Assembly (NCBI GenBank): GCA_900550005.1
Contig: URQL01000003.1
Location: 1-35,908 of the forward strand
Origin: an uncultured Erysipelotrichaceae bacterium
GTDB taxonomy: Bacteria > Bacillota_I > Bacilli_A > Erysipelotrichales > Coprobacillaceae
Direction: 5' to 3'
Length of the DNA stretch: 35,908 nucleotides
The first letter of the stretch is position 1; the number at the start of each line of letters is the position of its first letter. The notes below the pieces were generated by a model. It was given only the letters and a program-made list of their open reading frames with translations. It made no database searches and had not been told where the DNA came from. A program made the position numbers and the translations under genes. Shown here piece by piece: positions 16,877 to 25,658 of this stretch.

Positions 16877-19800
16877 ATGAATTATTTAGGAATTGATATC
16901 GGATCTACAACAATTAAGCTTTATTTAACAGATAATCAAGACAATTGTATTTATAGTACTTATCAACGACATTACTCAGATGTTCAAGAAAATTTAAAAC
17001 GAATGATCAATGAAATGATGGAACAAATCGGAGATCGAGAAGTTCAAGTGGCTATGACAGGATCAGGTGGATTAGCTTTATCAAAATCTTTAAATATTGA
17101 TTTTGTTCAAGAGGTCATCGCTTGTACAGCAACTGTTGAAAAATACATTCCAGAAACAGATGTTGTTATTGAACTGGGTGGTGAAGATGCTAAAATCACT
17201 TATTTTGAAGGAACTTTAGAACAACGTATGAATGGAAGTTGTGCTGGAGGAACAGGGGCTTTTATTGATCAAATGGCTTCTTTACTTCAAACGGATGCAG
17301 CGGGACTTAATGAATTAGCTAAAAACTACGAAACGATTTATCCAATTGCTTCACGTTGTGGTGTATTTGCGAAAACAGATGTTCAACCTCTTATTAATGA
17401 AGGGGCAGCAAAAGAAGATATTGCCGCTTCTATTTTCCAAGCTGTAGTAAATCAAACTATCAGTGGACTTGCTTGTGGTAAACCTATTCGTGGATTTGTA
17501 GCCTTTTTAGGGGGACCTCTTTATTTCTTATCAAGTTTAAGAGAACGTTTTATTGAAACTTTAAACTTAGATGAAGAACATACGATTATTCCTGAAAATC
17601 CACAATTATTCGTGGCTATGGGAGCTTGTATTCATGCAAGAGAGGCTAAAAATCAAACCTCTTTAAAAGATATGTTTACAATTTTACAAAATATCAAGCA
17701 TTTAGAAGTAGATAAAAAAGACGTTTTACCGGTTTTATTTAAGGATGAAGAAGAATTAGAAGCATTTAGAAAAAGACATAATCAAAATCAAGTTAAAGAA
17801 AGAGATTTAAGTACATATCAAGGACCTGCTTATTTAGGGATCGATGTTGGTTCAACAACATCTAAAGTTGTCTTAATTGATGATCAAGCACAAATCCTCT
17901 ATTCTTATTATGGAAGCAATAATGGAAGTCCATTAGAATTAGTTAAAGATATTTTAATTGATATTTATACGAAAATGCCTGAAGGCGTTTATATTAAAAA
18001 AGCAGGTGTTACAGGGTATGGAGAAGCTTTAATTAAATCTTCACTAATGGTGGATTTAGGTGAAGTAGAAACAATTGCTCATTTTAAAGCTGCTAAATAC
18101 TTTATGCCAGAAGTTAATTTCATTATTGATATTGGTGGACAGGATATGAAAGCTATTCGTATCAATGATGGTGTTATTGAAGAGATTTTATTAAATGAAG
18201 CTTGTTCTTCTGGATGTGGTTCTTTCATTGAAACTTTTGCGAAATCATTAAATATGCCTGTAGCGGACTTTGCGAAAGTGGCTTTACTTTCAAAACAACC
18301 GATTGATTTAGGTAGCCGTTGTACAGTATTTATGAACTCTAAAGTAAAACAAGCACAAAAAGAAGGCGCAAGTGTCGCTGATATTTCTGCTGGCCTTTCT
18401 TATTCTGTTATTAAAAATGCTTTATATAAAGTTATTAAATTACGTAATAAAGAAAGCTTAGGAAAACATGTTATTGTTCAAGGGGGAACTTTCTATAATG
18501 AAGCTATCTTAAGAGCTTTTGAATTAGAAACTGGAGTTGAACCATTTAGACCAACGATTTCAGGATTAATGGGTGCTTTTGGTATTGCCTTAATGGCTAA
18601 AGATAGTGCTATAGATGAAAAATCAACGATTCTAACAAAAGAACAATTACAACAATTAACTTATACAAAAACATTTAAACACTGCGGTAAATGTACAAAC
18701 AATTGTCCTCTAACGATTACTGAATTTAATGATGGACGTCGTTTTGTATCAGGTAACCGTTGTGAAAGAGGAGCAGATCTTCCTTTAAAAATTCATGATT
18801 TACCAAATGGATTTGATTATAAATACCGCCGTGTATTTGCTTATCGCTCTCTTGTTCCAGAAGCAGCAAAACATGGAACAATTGGTATTCCTAGAGTATT
18901 AAATATGTATGATAATTATCCATTCTGGCATACTTTCTTTACAGCTTTAGGATTTAGAGTGGTATTATCCCCTCGTTCATCTAAAAAAATTTATGAAATG
19001 GGAATGGAATCCATTCCTTCAGAATCAGTATGTTATCCAGCAAAACTTGTTCATGGACATATTGAAAGTTTAATTAAACGCAAAGTGGATGCCATTTTCT
19101 ATCCTGATGTTATTTATGAAAGAGTGGAAGATAAAAACAGTCAAAATCATTACAACTGTCCAATTGTCCAATCTTACCCAGAAGTAATTAAAAACAATGT
19201 TGAAGATTTAGATGAAGTTAAATATATTCAACCTTATATTACTTTAAATGATCCACAAAAAGTGATTGAAACTATGAAAAAAGCTTTAGTAGATTACCAT
19301 ATTTCTGATGATTATATTGAAAAGGCTGTAAAATTAGCGTACGTAGAATTAGATCATTATAAACAAGATGTTTATAATGAAGGTAAAAAGATTTTAAAAT
19401 ACATTGAAGATCATCATATTCAAGGAATTGTCTTAGCTGGACGTCCTTATCATATTGATCCAGAAATCAATCATGGATTAGCAGATTTAATCACATCAGA
19501 AGGATTAGCTGTTTTAACAGAAGAAATGGTAGCTTGCTATAATGTGTTAGAAAGACCAATTCGTGTAGTAGATCAATGGATGTACCATACACGTTTATAC
19601 AATGCTGCAGCCTTTGTAACGACACGTAAAGATTTAGAATTGATTCAATTAACTTCTTTTGGTTGTGGCTTAGATGCTGTAACAGCAGATCAAGTACAAG
19701 AAATTTTAAAAGCTAAAAATAAAATCTATACTTTAATTAAAATTGATGAGGGAAGTAACTTAGGAGCTATTCGTATTCGTATCCGTTCTCTAAAAGCAAC

Positions 19801-21088
19801 AATGGATGAACGATTAGAAACACCTGTTGAAAGAGAAAAGACAGATTATGTTATTAAACCAGCACAATTTACAAAACAAATGCGTAAAGAAAAATATACA
19901 ATCCTTTGTCCACAAATGTCACCAATTCACTTCCAATTTTTTGAAATTGCCGCTAGAAATGCAGGATATAATTTAGTGGTTTTACCTGAAGGGGATAAAG
20001 GAAACATTGAAGAAGGATTAAAATATGTTAATAATGATGCTTGTTATCCAAGTATTTTAACGATAGGACAAATGATGCATGCTTTAAAAAGTGGTAAATA
20101 TGATTTAAATCATACTGCATTAATTATGACTCAAACAGGTGGTGGATGTCGTGCTACAAATTACATTGCCTTTATTCGTAAAGCATTAAAAGATACCAAT
20201 ATGGAACAAATTCCAGTTATTTCTTTAAACTTACAAGGAATGGAAAGTAATCCAGGATTTAAAATTAATTATAAATTAGCTAAAGGATTATTATTCAGTG
20301 CGATTTATGGTGATTTATTGATGAGAGTACTTTATCGTGTACGTCCTTATGAAAAAGAAAAAGGATCAGCTAATGAACTTTACCATTATTGGACAAACAA
20401 AATTCAAGAAAATATTGATAATTTAAGTTATTCAACATTTAAGAAAAATATGTATGCTATCGTTAAAGACTTTGATGAATTACCTATCTTAGATATCAAA
20501 AAACCTAGAGTTGGTTTAGTTGGAGAAATATTAGTTAAATTCTCAGAAGAAGCAAATAATCATATTGTAGATATTGTTGAAAGTGAAGGAGCAGAAGCAG
20601 TTATGCCAGATTTCTTAGACTTCTTTATGTATTGCTTCTACAACAATAACTTTAAAAATGATTATTTAGAAACAAAAAATTCTACAAAAAATCTAACAAA
20701 CTTTGGAATTAAAGCCTTAGATTTCTTTAGAAAAGATATGCGTAAAGCATTAAGACAATCTAAACGTTTTAGTGAACCTGCCTATATTGATCACTTAGCT
20801 AATAAAGCAAGTGAAATTGTATCAGTAGGAAATATGACAGGTGAAGGTTGGTTCTTAACTGGTGAAATGATTGAACTTATTGAATCAGGTGCACCAAATA
20901 TTGTTTGTATGCAACCATTTGGATGTTTACCAAACCATGTTACAGGTAAAGGGGTAATTAAAGCATTAAGAAAAAAATACCCAGAAAGTAACATTGTCGC
21001 TATTGATTATGATCCAGGTGTATCTGAAGTTAACCAATTAAACCGTATCAAGTTGATGTTATCAACAGCCTTTAAAAAATTGAAATAA
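16877..21088 (+). CDS. Giant 2-hydroxyacyl-CoA dehydratase activase (double BadF/HgdC ATPase plus DUF2229)
   Basis: This is a 1403-residue cytosolic protein. Two ASKHA ATPase domains of the HgdC/BadF type come first: GIDIGSTTIK (5-14) with C122 in GSCAGGTGAF, and GIDVGSTTSK (321-330) with C443 and C447 in ACSSGCGSF. These Cys residues hold the 4Fe-4S cluster in known activases. A CxxCxxxC group (C603, C606, C610) plus C629 could bind another cluster. The DUF2229 and dehydratase-like region fills about 660-1403. Activases drive ATP-dependent single-electron reduction of 2-hydroxyacyl-CoA dehydratases. Fused proteins of this size are frequent in anaerobic Firmicutes, but their substrate is not established. 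No separate HgdA/HgdB dehydratase genes are nearby. Strong site GGAGGG; operon with MarR. Confidence 0.88.
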   Translation: MNYLGIDIGSTTIKLYLTDNQDNCIYSTYQRHYSDVQENLKRMINEMMEQIGDREVQVAMTGSGGLALSKSLNIDFVQEVIACTATVEKYIPETDVVIELGGEDAKITYFEGTLEQRMNGSCAGGTGAFIDQMASLLQTDAAGLNELAKNYETIYPIASRCGVFAKTDVQPLINEGAAKEDIAASIFQAVVNQTISGLACGKPIRGFVAFLGGPLYFLSSLRERFIETLNLDEEHTIIPENPQLFVAMGACIHAREAKNQTSLKDMFTILQNIKHLEVDKKDVLPVLFKDEEELEAFRKRHNQNQVKERDLSTYQGPAYLGIDVGSTTSKVVLIDDQAQILYSYYGSNNGSPLELVKDILIDIYTKMPEGVYIKKAGVTGYGEALIKSSLMVDLGEVETIAHFKAAKYFMPEVNFIIDIGGQDMKAIRINDGVIEEILLNEACSSGCGSFIETFAKSLNMPVADFAKVALLSKQPIDLGSRCTVFMNSKVKQAQKEGASVADISAGLSYSVIKNALYKVIKLRNKESLGKHVIVQGGTFYNEAILRAFELETGVEPFRPTISGLMGAFGIALMAKDSAIDEKSTILTKEQLQQLTYTKTFKHCGKCTNNCPLTITEFNDGRRFVSGNRCERGADLPLKIHDLPNGFDYKYRRVFAYRSLVPEAAKHGTIGIPRVLNMYDNYPFWHTFFTALGFRVVLSPRSSKKIYEMGMESIPSESVCYPAKLVHGHIESLIKRKVDAIFYPDVIYERVEDKNSQNHYNCPIVQSYPEVIKNNVEDLDEVKYIQPYITLNDPQKVIETMKKALVDYHISDDYIEKAVKLAYVELDHYKQDVYNEGKKILKYIEDHHIQGIVLAGRPYHIDPEINHGLADLITSEGLAVLTEEMVACYNVLERPIRVVDQWMYHTRLYNAAAFVTTRKDLELIQLTSFGCGLDAVTADQVQEILKAKNKIYTLIKIDEGSNLGAIRIRIRSLKATMDERLETPVEREKTDYVIKPAQFTKQMRKEKYTILCPQMSPIHFQFFEIAARNAGYNLVVLPEGDKGNIEEGLKYVNNDACYPSILTIGQMMHALKSGKYDLNHTALIMTQTGGGCRATNYIAFIRKALKDTNMEQIPVISLNLQGMESNPGFKINYKLAKGLLFSAIYGDLLMRVLYRVRPYEKEKGSANELYHYWTNKIQENIDNLSYSTFKKNMYAIVKDFDELPILDIKKPRVGLVGEILVKFSEEANNHIVDIVESEGAEAVMPDFLDFFMYCFYNNNFKNDYLETKNSTKNLTNFGIKALDFFRKDMRKALRQSKRFSEPAYIDHLANKASEIVSVGNMTGEGWFLTGEMIELIESGAPNIVCMQPFGCLPNHVTGKGVIKALRKKYPESNIVAIDYDPGVSEVNQLNRIKLMLSTAFKKLK

Positions 21089-21092
21089 AATG

Positions 21093-21129
21093 AAACTTAT
21101 CTAAGTAAAACACTTGGATAAGTTTTTTT
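21093..21129 (+). terminator. Terminator after the activase gene
   Basis: AAACTTATC (21093-21101) pairs with GATAAGTTT (21117-21125), with AAGT/ACTT inside and a T-run. Confidence 0.85.
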
Positions 21130-21148
21130 AAATATTTTAATGTAACTG

Positions 21149-21177
21149 TTGGCATTATATCAAAATAGGATTATATT
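21149..21177 (+). promoter_or_regulatory. Promoter for a short leader transcript
   Basis: TTGGCA (21149-21154), a 17-base spacer and TATATT (21172-21177). It lies well upstream of the second promoter at 21295. Confidence 0.45.
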
Positions 21178-21181
21178 ATAA

Positions 21182-21267
21182 ATGTCAAAAGTAACAACAA
21201 AAGTTACAACAAAGAGGACTAACCAATGAACACTTACAAAGCTTTACCTTTAAATAATTTATTATAA
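21182..21267 (+). other. Two overlapping mini-ORFs upstream of the ABC pair
   Basis: ATG 21182 opens a 15-codon frame rich in Thr/Lys that ends at TGA 21227-21229. ATG 21226 overlaps that stop (ATGA) and encodes the 13-residue MNTYKALPLNNLL, ending at 21267. AGAGGA precedes the second. The first contains an inverted repeat, GTAAC-aacaaaa-GTTAC. They could be leader peptides for the exporter operon or the remains of a lost gene. Such short frames may also be chance. Confidence 0.25.
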
Positions 21268-21294
21268 TTGTAAAAATAGTTTCTTTTTTGTAGA

Positions 21295-21322
21295 TTGACA
21301 AAGAAGTAAAATGGTGTAAACT
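21295..21322 (+). promoter_or_regulatory. Promoter of the CydDC-like ABC operon
   Basis: TTGACA (21295-21300), a 16-base spacer and TAAACT (21317-21322), 34 bases from the start codon. Confidence 0.55.
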
Positions 21323-21324
21323 AA

Positions 21325-21342
21325 TAGTTAGCATTAACTAAC
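21325..21342. promoter_or_regulatory. MarR-type operator candidate
   Basis: TAGTTA-gcat-TAACTA (21325-21340) is a perfect inverted repeat, overlapping GTTAG-cattaa-CTAAC (21327-21342). It covers the predicted transcription start, the position expected for a repressor, plausibly the MarR protein encoded at 16432. Confidence 0.5.
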
Positions 21343-21356
21343 AAAGGAGGGGGAGT

Positions 21357-23120
21357 ATGTTATTATTAAATAAAAATTTAATTAAGATGGCTAAAGGCTT
21401 ATGGGGCTGGATCATCTTGATTTCCTTATTAAAAATTGTTGTTTTAATAGGGGGAACGGAATTTGCAGGAGTTATTGCGAAATTCTTAGGTAATTTACTG
21501 ACTTTAGACATGAGTGTAAGTCAAGCTTATCAAGCTATTTTATGGGCATTTATTTATGCTTGTTTAATGTTTTTAGGGGATTTACTCATTGGTGAAGCAG
21601 AGTATCGTTGTACAGCTAAGGCACGTATTAATTTAAGACAAGATATTTTTTCTAAAGTTTTAGATTTAGATGTAGGACATATTGAAAAAATTGGACCTAC
21701 TTCAGCTATTACTACTTGTGTAGATGGTGTAGAATCTATGCAACTTTATTATAGTAAATATCTTCCTAGTTTATTTTATAGTATACTTGCACCAATCTAT
21801 TTATTTTTTAGATTGAAGTCCATATCTTTAAGTATTGCTAGTTTTTTACTTATTGTATCTTTATGTATATTCCCATTAAACAATACATTTAGACAATATA
21901 CAGAAAAACTAAAAAAACGTTACTGGTCAGATATGGAAGATTTGACAGGTTATTATCTTGAAAGTGTTAGAGGTTTGGTTTCACTAAAATTATTTAATCA
22001 AGATGAAAAACGTAAAGAAGTGTTAACACAAAAAGCAAATAAATTTTGTGATAGTATCATGGCAATGATGAAAGTCAATTTCTTATCTTTTTTAGTAAGT
22101 GATAGTGTTATTTATTTATCTGTGTTTATTTCTACATGGATGATTTGTTATCAATATTGTTTAGGAAATATGGATATATCCGATTGTTTGATGATTTTAA
22201 TGATGTCATTTACTTTCTTTAGTTCTCTTAGACAATTGATGAATGCAACCCATTCTGCTTTAGCTGGTGTAGCAGCAAGTCAAAAAGTTGAAGATGTTGC
22301 TAATATTGATGTTTCAAGAAAAGAAAGTAATAAAAAACATGCATTACAAGCGATTGAAGGTTTCCAAATTGAAGATGTAACTTTCTCTTATGATGGTAAG
22401 AAAGAAATTTTAAAGAATATTAATTTAACGATCCCTAAAGGAAAAACAATTGCTTTAGTAGGTCGTTCAGGTTCTGGTAAGAGTACAATTGCTTCTTTAC
22501 TCATGTATTTTAATGATGTTAATAAAGGAAATATTTATTTAAATGGTAAAAATATTGTCGACTATACAACTGAGGATTTAAGAAAAGAAATGATCATGGT
22601 CCCTCAAAGTGTGGGGATGTTTAGTGGAACCATTGCTGATAACTTAAAAATAGCTAAACAAGATGCTACAAATGAAGAATTATTAGAAGTATTAGATGAA
22701 GTCCGTTTAAAAGATAAAGTATTAAGCTTTGAAAATGGATTAGATAGTGATGTTGGAGATGCTGGTGCTCGTTTGTCCGGGGGAGAAAGACAAAGAATCG
22801 GTATTGCTAGAGCATTACTAAGTGGAGCACAATATATTATTTTTGATGAAGCAACATCAAATGTTGATGTTGAAAGTGAAAATGAAATATGGAATTGTAT
22901 TCATCGCTTAGCTAAGTCAAAAACATTGATCATCATTTCCCATCGTTTATCAACCATTCAAAATGCAGATTGTATTTATGTTTTAAATCAAGGTACAATT
23001 CAAGAACAAGGAAATCATCAGGACTTAATGCAACAGGATGGTTTATATCATCAACTTGTTTTAGAACAAGATCAATTGGAAAAACAAGGGGAAAAAATGC
23101 GAGGTGAAAATCATGAATAA
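21357..23120 (+). CDS. CydD-like ABC exporter subunit (permease-ATPase)
   Basis: The 587-residue half-transporter has six helices (about 15-300). The family-typical YYSKYLPSLFYSILAP and ALAGVAASQ segments resemble CydD, which with CydC exports thiols such as Cys and glutathione for cytochrome bd assembly. The ATPase has GRSGSGKST (369-377), LSGGERQRIGIARAL, FDEATSNVD and SHRLSTI, so this site is competent. No cydAB oxidase genes are in the window, and the organism looks anaerobic, so the transported substrate may differ. GGAGGGGG precedes ATG 21357. The gene overlaps the next one. Confidence 0.85.
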   Translation: MLLLNKNLIKMAKGLWGWIILISLLKIVVLIGGTEFAGVIAKFLGNLLTLDMSVSQAYQAILWAFIYACLMFLGDLLIGEAEYRCTAKARINLRQDIFSKVLDLDVGHIEKIGPTSAITTCVDGVESMQLYYSKYLPSLFYSILAPIYLFFRLKSISLSIASFLLIVSLCIFPLNNTFRQYTEKLKKRYWSDMEDLTGYYLESVRGLVSLKLFNQDEKRKEVLTQKANKFCDSIMAMMKVNFLSFLVSDSVIYLSVFISTWMICYQYCLGNMDISDCLMILMMSFTFFSSLRQLMNATHSALAGVAASQKVEDVANIDVSRKESNKKHALQAIEGFQIEDVTFSYDGKKEILKNINLTIPKGKTIALVGRSGSGKSTIASLLMYFNDVNKGNIYLNGKNIVDYTTEDLRKEMIMVPQSVGMFSGTIADNLKIAKQDATNEELLEVLDEVRLKDKVLSFENGLDSDVGDAGARLSGGERQRIGIARALLSGAQYIIFDEATSNVDVESENEIWNCIHRLAKSKTLIIISHRLSTIQNADCIYVLNQGTIQEQGNHQDLMQQDGLYHQLVLEQDQLEKQGEKMRGENHE

Positions 23121-24804
23121 TAAAAAATATTCTTTTATAGAATTAAATAAGCGTTTATTTCATAAGGCTCATTCAGTAAAAAAACTATTATTTATTTCAA
23201 CGCTTGCAAGTATTGTAGGAAATTTATCACAAATGGGGATCATGGGTTCTGGTGCTATTTGGATCCTTAGTGCAAGTGGAAGAATGGATCACCGCTATGA
23301 AACCAAAGCTATGCTAGCGATGTTAGGGTTCGCCTTATTAATTGCAATCAATCGTTATTTAGAAGGGTATGTATCTCATGCTGGAGCTTATCGTTTACTA
23401 GCAGATATGCGTATTGAAATGTTTGATACATTAAGAAGATTATCACCCGCTTGTTTAGTTGACCGCCAAACTGGAGATTTATTATCCATTGCAATTAGTG
23501 ATATCGAAACGGTAGAGTTCTTTTTTGCACATACCATTGGACCAATGTGTACTGTTATTATTTTACCGGCTTTAACTTTAATTATTGCTTACTCTTGTCA
23601 TCCTTATTTTGCTTTATTCTTATTACCTATTTATTTATTGATCTGTATTATTTTTCCATTACTTGCTTTAAAAGTAGGTAATCGTATCGGGATGAAATAT
23701 CGTGAATGTTTATCAAGTTTAAAAACATTGGTTTTAGAAAGTATTTATGCAATCAAAGATATTCAAATCTTTCATAATGGTGATCAGAAATTAAAAGAAC
23801 TTCGTGAATGTAATAGGGAGGTAAATAAAGCAGCCCATGGTTTAACAATACATAGACAAACAGTGACATCTGCACCTACTTTCTTTGTTTATCTTGCTAG
23901 AATTACAATCATTGCGATAGCTTCTTACTTAGCTTTAAATAAATATGTAGATGGAAACCAAGTTATTTTCTTATCATTTATTGTGTCTGCATCTTTTTCA
24001 TCAACCCAATCTTTAACAATGGTCGTATCAAGTTTACTTGAAACTTATGCAGCAAGTACACGTTTATTTAATTTAGAAGACACTCTTCCTGCTGTTCAAG
24101 AATGTGAAAATCCAATTGAATTAGAAACGATTGATACGATAGAATTTGATCATGTATCTTTTAGATATAATGAAAATAGTCCGTATTTATTAAAAGATTG
24201 TAATTTCACAATTAAAAAAGGAGATAAAATAGGAATTAGTGGTCAAAGTGGTATTGGTAAATCAACATTTATTCGTCTATTACTTCGTTTCTGGGATGTA
24301 AGTGAAGGAAAAATTTGTATTAATGGCATTCCTATTCAAAAATATTCATTAAAATCATTACATGAACGTATTACCGTTTTAGAACAATTTACTTTCTTAT
24401 TTGATGATACAATCGCTAATAATATTGCTTTTGGTAAGCCAAATGCTTCTAAGGAAGAAATTATTCAAGCAGCTAAAAGAGCAGGAATCCATGATTTGAT
24501 TGAAACACTTCCAGAAGGGTACGATACAATTATGGGACAAATGAATTCACGTTTATCAGGTGGAGAAAGACAAAGAATAGGAATTGCAAGAACCCTTATT
24601 ATGCAACCCGATATCTTAGTTATGGATGAACCGACAAGTAATTTAGATGTTTTAAATGAAAAAGGACTACTTGAGGTATTAGGAAAAGAATATCAAAATC
24701 GTACTTTTGTACTAGTATCTCATCGTCGTTCATCTTTTACAAAGTGTAAGCAAATTTATAAAATTGAAGATGGGAAATTAACCTTAGAACAAAGCAATGC
24801 TTAG
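23113..24804 (+). CDS. CydC-like ABC exporter subunit (permease-ATPase)
   Basis: This is the partner half-transporter of 563 residues. The membrane domain begins with HSVKKLLFISTLASIVGNLSQ and contains GSGAIWILSASG and AGAYRLLADMRIEMFD, as in CydC-type subunits. The ATPase has GQSGIGKST, LSGGERQRIGIARTL, VMDEPTSNLD and SHRRSS, with all catalytic residues kept. The start is ATG 23113, behind GAGGTGA at 23101-23107; the GTG at 23104 lies in the ribosome site. Its start overlaps the end of the CydD-like gene by 8 bases, so the two are translated together. Its TAG stop sits in the loop of a terminator. Confidence 0.85.
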   Translation: MNNKKYSFIELNKRLFHKAHSVKKLLFISTLASIVGNLSQMGIMGSGAIWILSASGRMDHRYETKAMLAMLGFALLIAINRYLEGYVSHAGAYRLLADMRIEMFDTLRRLSPACLVDRQTGDLLSIAISDIETVEFFFAHTIGPMCTVIILPALTLIIAYSCHPYFALFLLPIYLLICIIFPLLALKVGNRIGMKYRECLSSLKTLVLESIYAIKDIQIFHNGDQKLKELRECNREVNKAAHGLTIHRQTVTSAPTFFVYLARITIIAIASYLALNKYVDGNQVIFLSFIVSASFSSTQSLTMVVSSLLETYAASTRLFNLEDTLPAVQECENPIELETIDTIEFDHVSFRYNENSPYLLKDCNFTIKKGDKIGISGQSGIGKSTFIRLLLRFWDVSEGKICINGIPIQKYSLKSLHERITVLEQFTFLFDDTIANNIAFGKPNASKEEIIQAAKRAGIHDLIETLPEGYDTIMGQMNSRLSGGERQRIGIARTLIMQPDILVMDEPTSNLDVLNEKGLLEVLGKEYQNRTFVLVSHRRSSFTKCKQIYKIEDGKLTLEQSNA

Positions 24805-24818
24805 GCATTGCGTTTTTT
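24794..24818 (+). terminator. Terminator overlapping the stop of the CydC-like gene
   Basis: GCAATGC (24794-24800) pairs with GCATTGC (24805-24811), followed by GTTTTTT. Confidence 0.85.
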
Positions 24819-24822
24819 CATC

Positions 24823-24851
24823 GTGACATTTGTCTAAAATTTTCTTATAAT
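24823..24851 (+). promoter_or_regulatory. Promoter of the membrane protein-iadA operon
   Basis: GTGACA (24823-24828), a 17-base spacer and TATAAT (24846-24851). Confidence 0.65.
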
Positions 24852-24866
24852 AGTTGTAAGGAAGTG

Positions 24867-25646
24867 ATGAAAGTGAAAAAATATATTCAATCTTTATTGA
24901 TCATTTCATTAACGATACTAGGTGTACTTAGTATTTACTATACAATTGTTTTTCTAATTCAAACCGTACAAGGTTATCCTAAAGCGACAACTTACTATGA
25001 ATATAACCTAATTGAAACGAGTCAAGAAGGGATTGGCTATTTTAATGATGAATATAATGAAGGACATAAACTTATTCATATTCAAAATCAAGATTTCCCA
25101 TTAATATCAGGTACCTATCCAACAGAAGATTACCAAATGGTAATCAGTCAAGAAGATGCCTTATCATCTAATTTAAACTTAAATGATGAAGTAGATGGTT
25201 ACAAGGTTGTTGGAATAACAAGTCGAAATACTTATGAACAAAGTCGCTATGTATCTTATACAACTTCGTCAGGATTAACTTTAGTTGATCCTAGTTTAGA
25301 TATTGAAAAAATGTCTACCTCTTTCAATCATTATCAAGAAGTTAAAGATTATATTTTTACACTCGTCAAAGTAATGAGATTCCTTGTTGTAATGAGTTTT
25401 ATTTTATTAGTTATCCATGTGTTTTATACAAAACATTTACATATTAAAATGAAAAAAATGAGTGTACTTATGATAATTAGTATTATTATGAGTGGAATAT
25501 TATTACTAAAAATAAATGGAAGTATCAATCAATATTTTATGTTTCCAAAAGATTTAGAGATTTCTTTATCTTATATTATTTATGGACTTGTTAGTACGAT
25601 TTATTTAGGATTATTTACTTTATTGAAAAAATTAAAAATTATATAA
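24867..25646 (+). CDS. FtsX/MacB-like orphan membrane protein
   Basis: The 259-residue membrane protein does not match a family I can name with certainty. One N-terminal helix (about 7-33) is followed by an extracellular domain of about 130 residues (containing VISQEDALSSNLNLNDEVDG, like the vvSeelA...lGd.v pattern in ABC permease outer domains). Three C-terminal helices follow (about 166-185, 196-214, 230-253). This one-plus-three topology is that of FtsX/MacB permeases, but no ATPase is next to it. AAGGAAG precedes ATG 24867; GTG 24873 is better spaced and may be the real start. It is 12 bases from iadA and shares its promoter. Confidence 0.55.
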   Translation: MKVKKYIQSLLIISLTILGVLSIYYTIVFLIQTVQGYPKATTYYEYNLIETSQEGIGYFNDEYNEGHKLIHIQNQDFPLISGTYPTEDYQMVISQEDALSSNLNLNDEVDGYKVVGITSRNTYEQSRYVSYTTSSGLTLVDPSLDIEKMSTSFNHYQEVKDYIFTLVKVMRFLVVMSFILLVIHVFYTKHLHIKMKKMSVLMIISIIMSGILLLKINGSINQYFMFPKDLEISLSYIIYGLVSTIYLGLFTLLKKLKII

Positions 25647-25658
25647 TTGGAGGTTATT

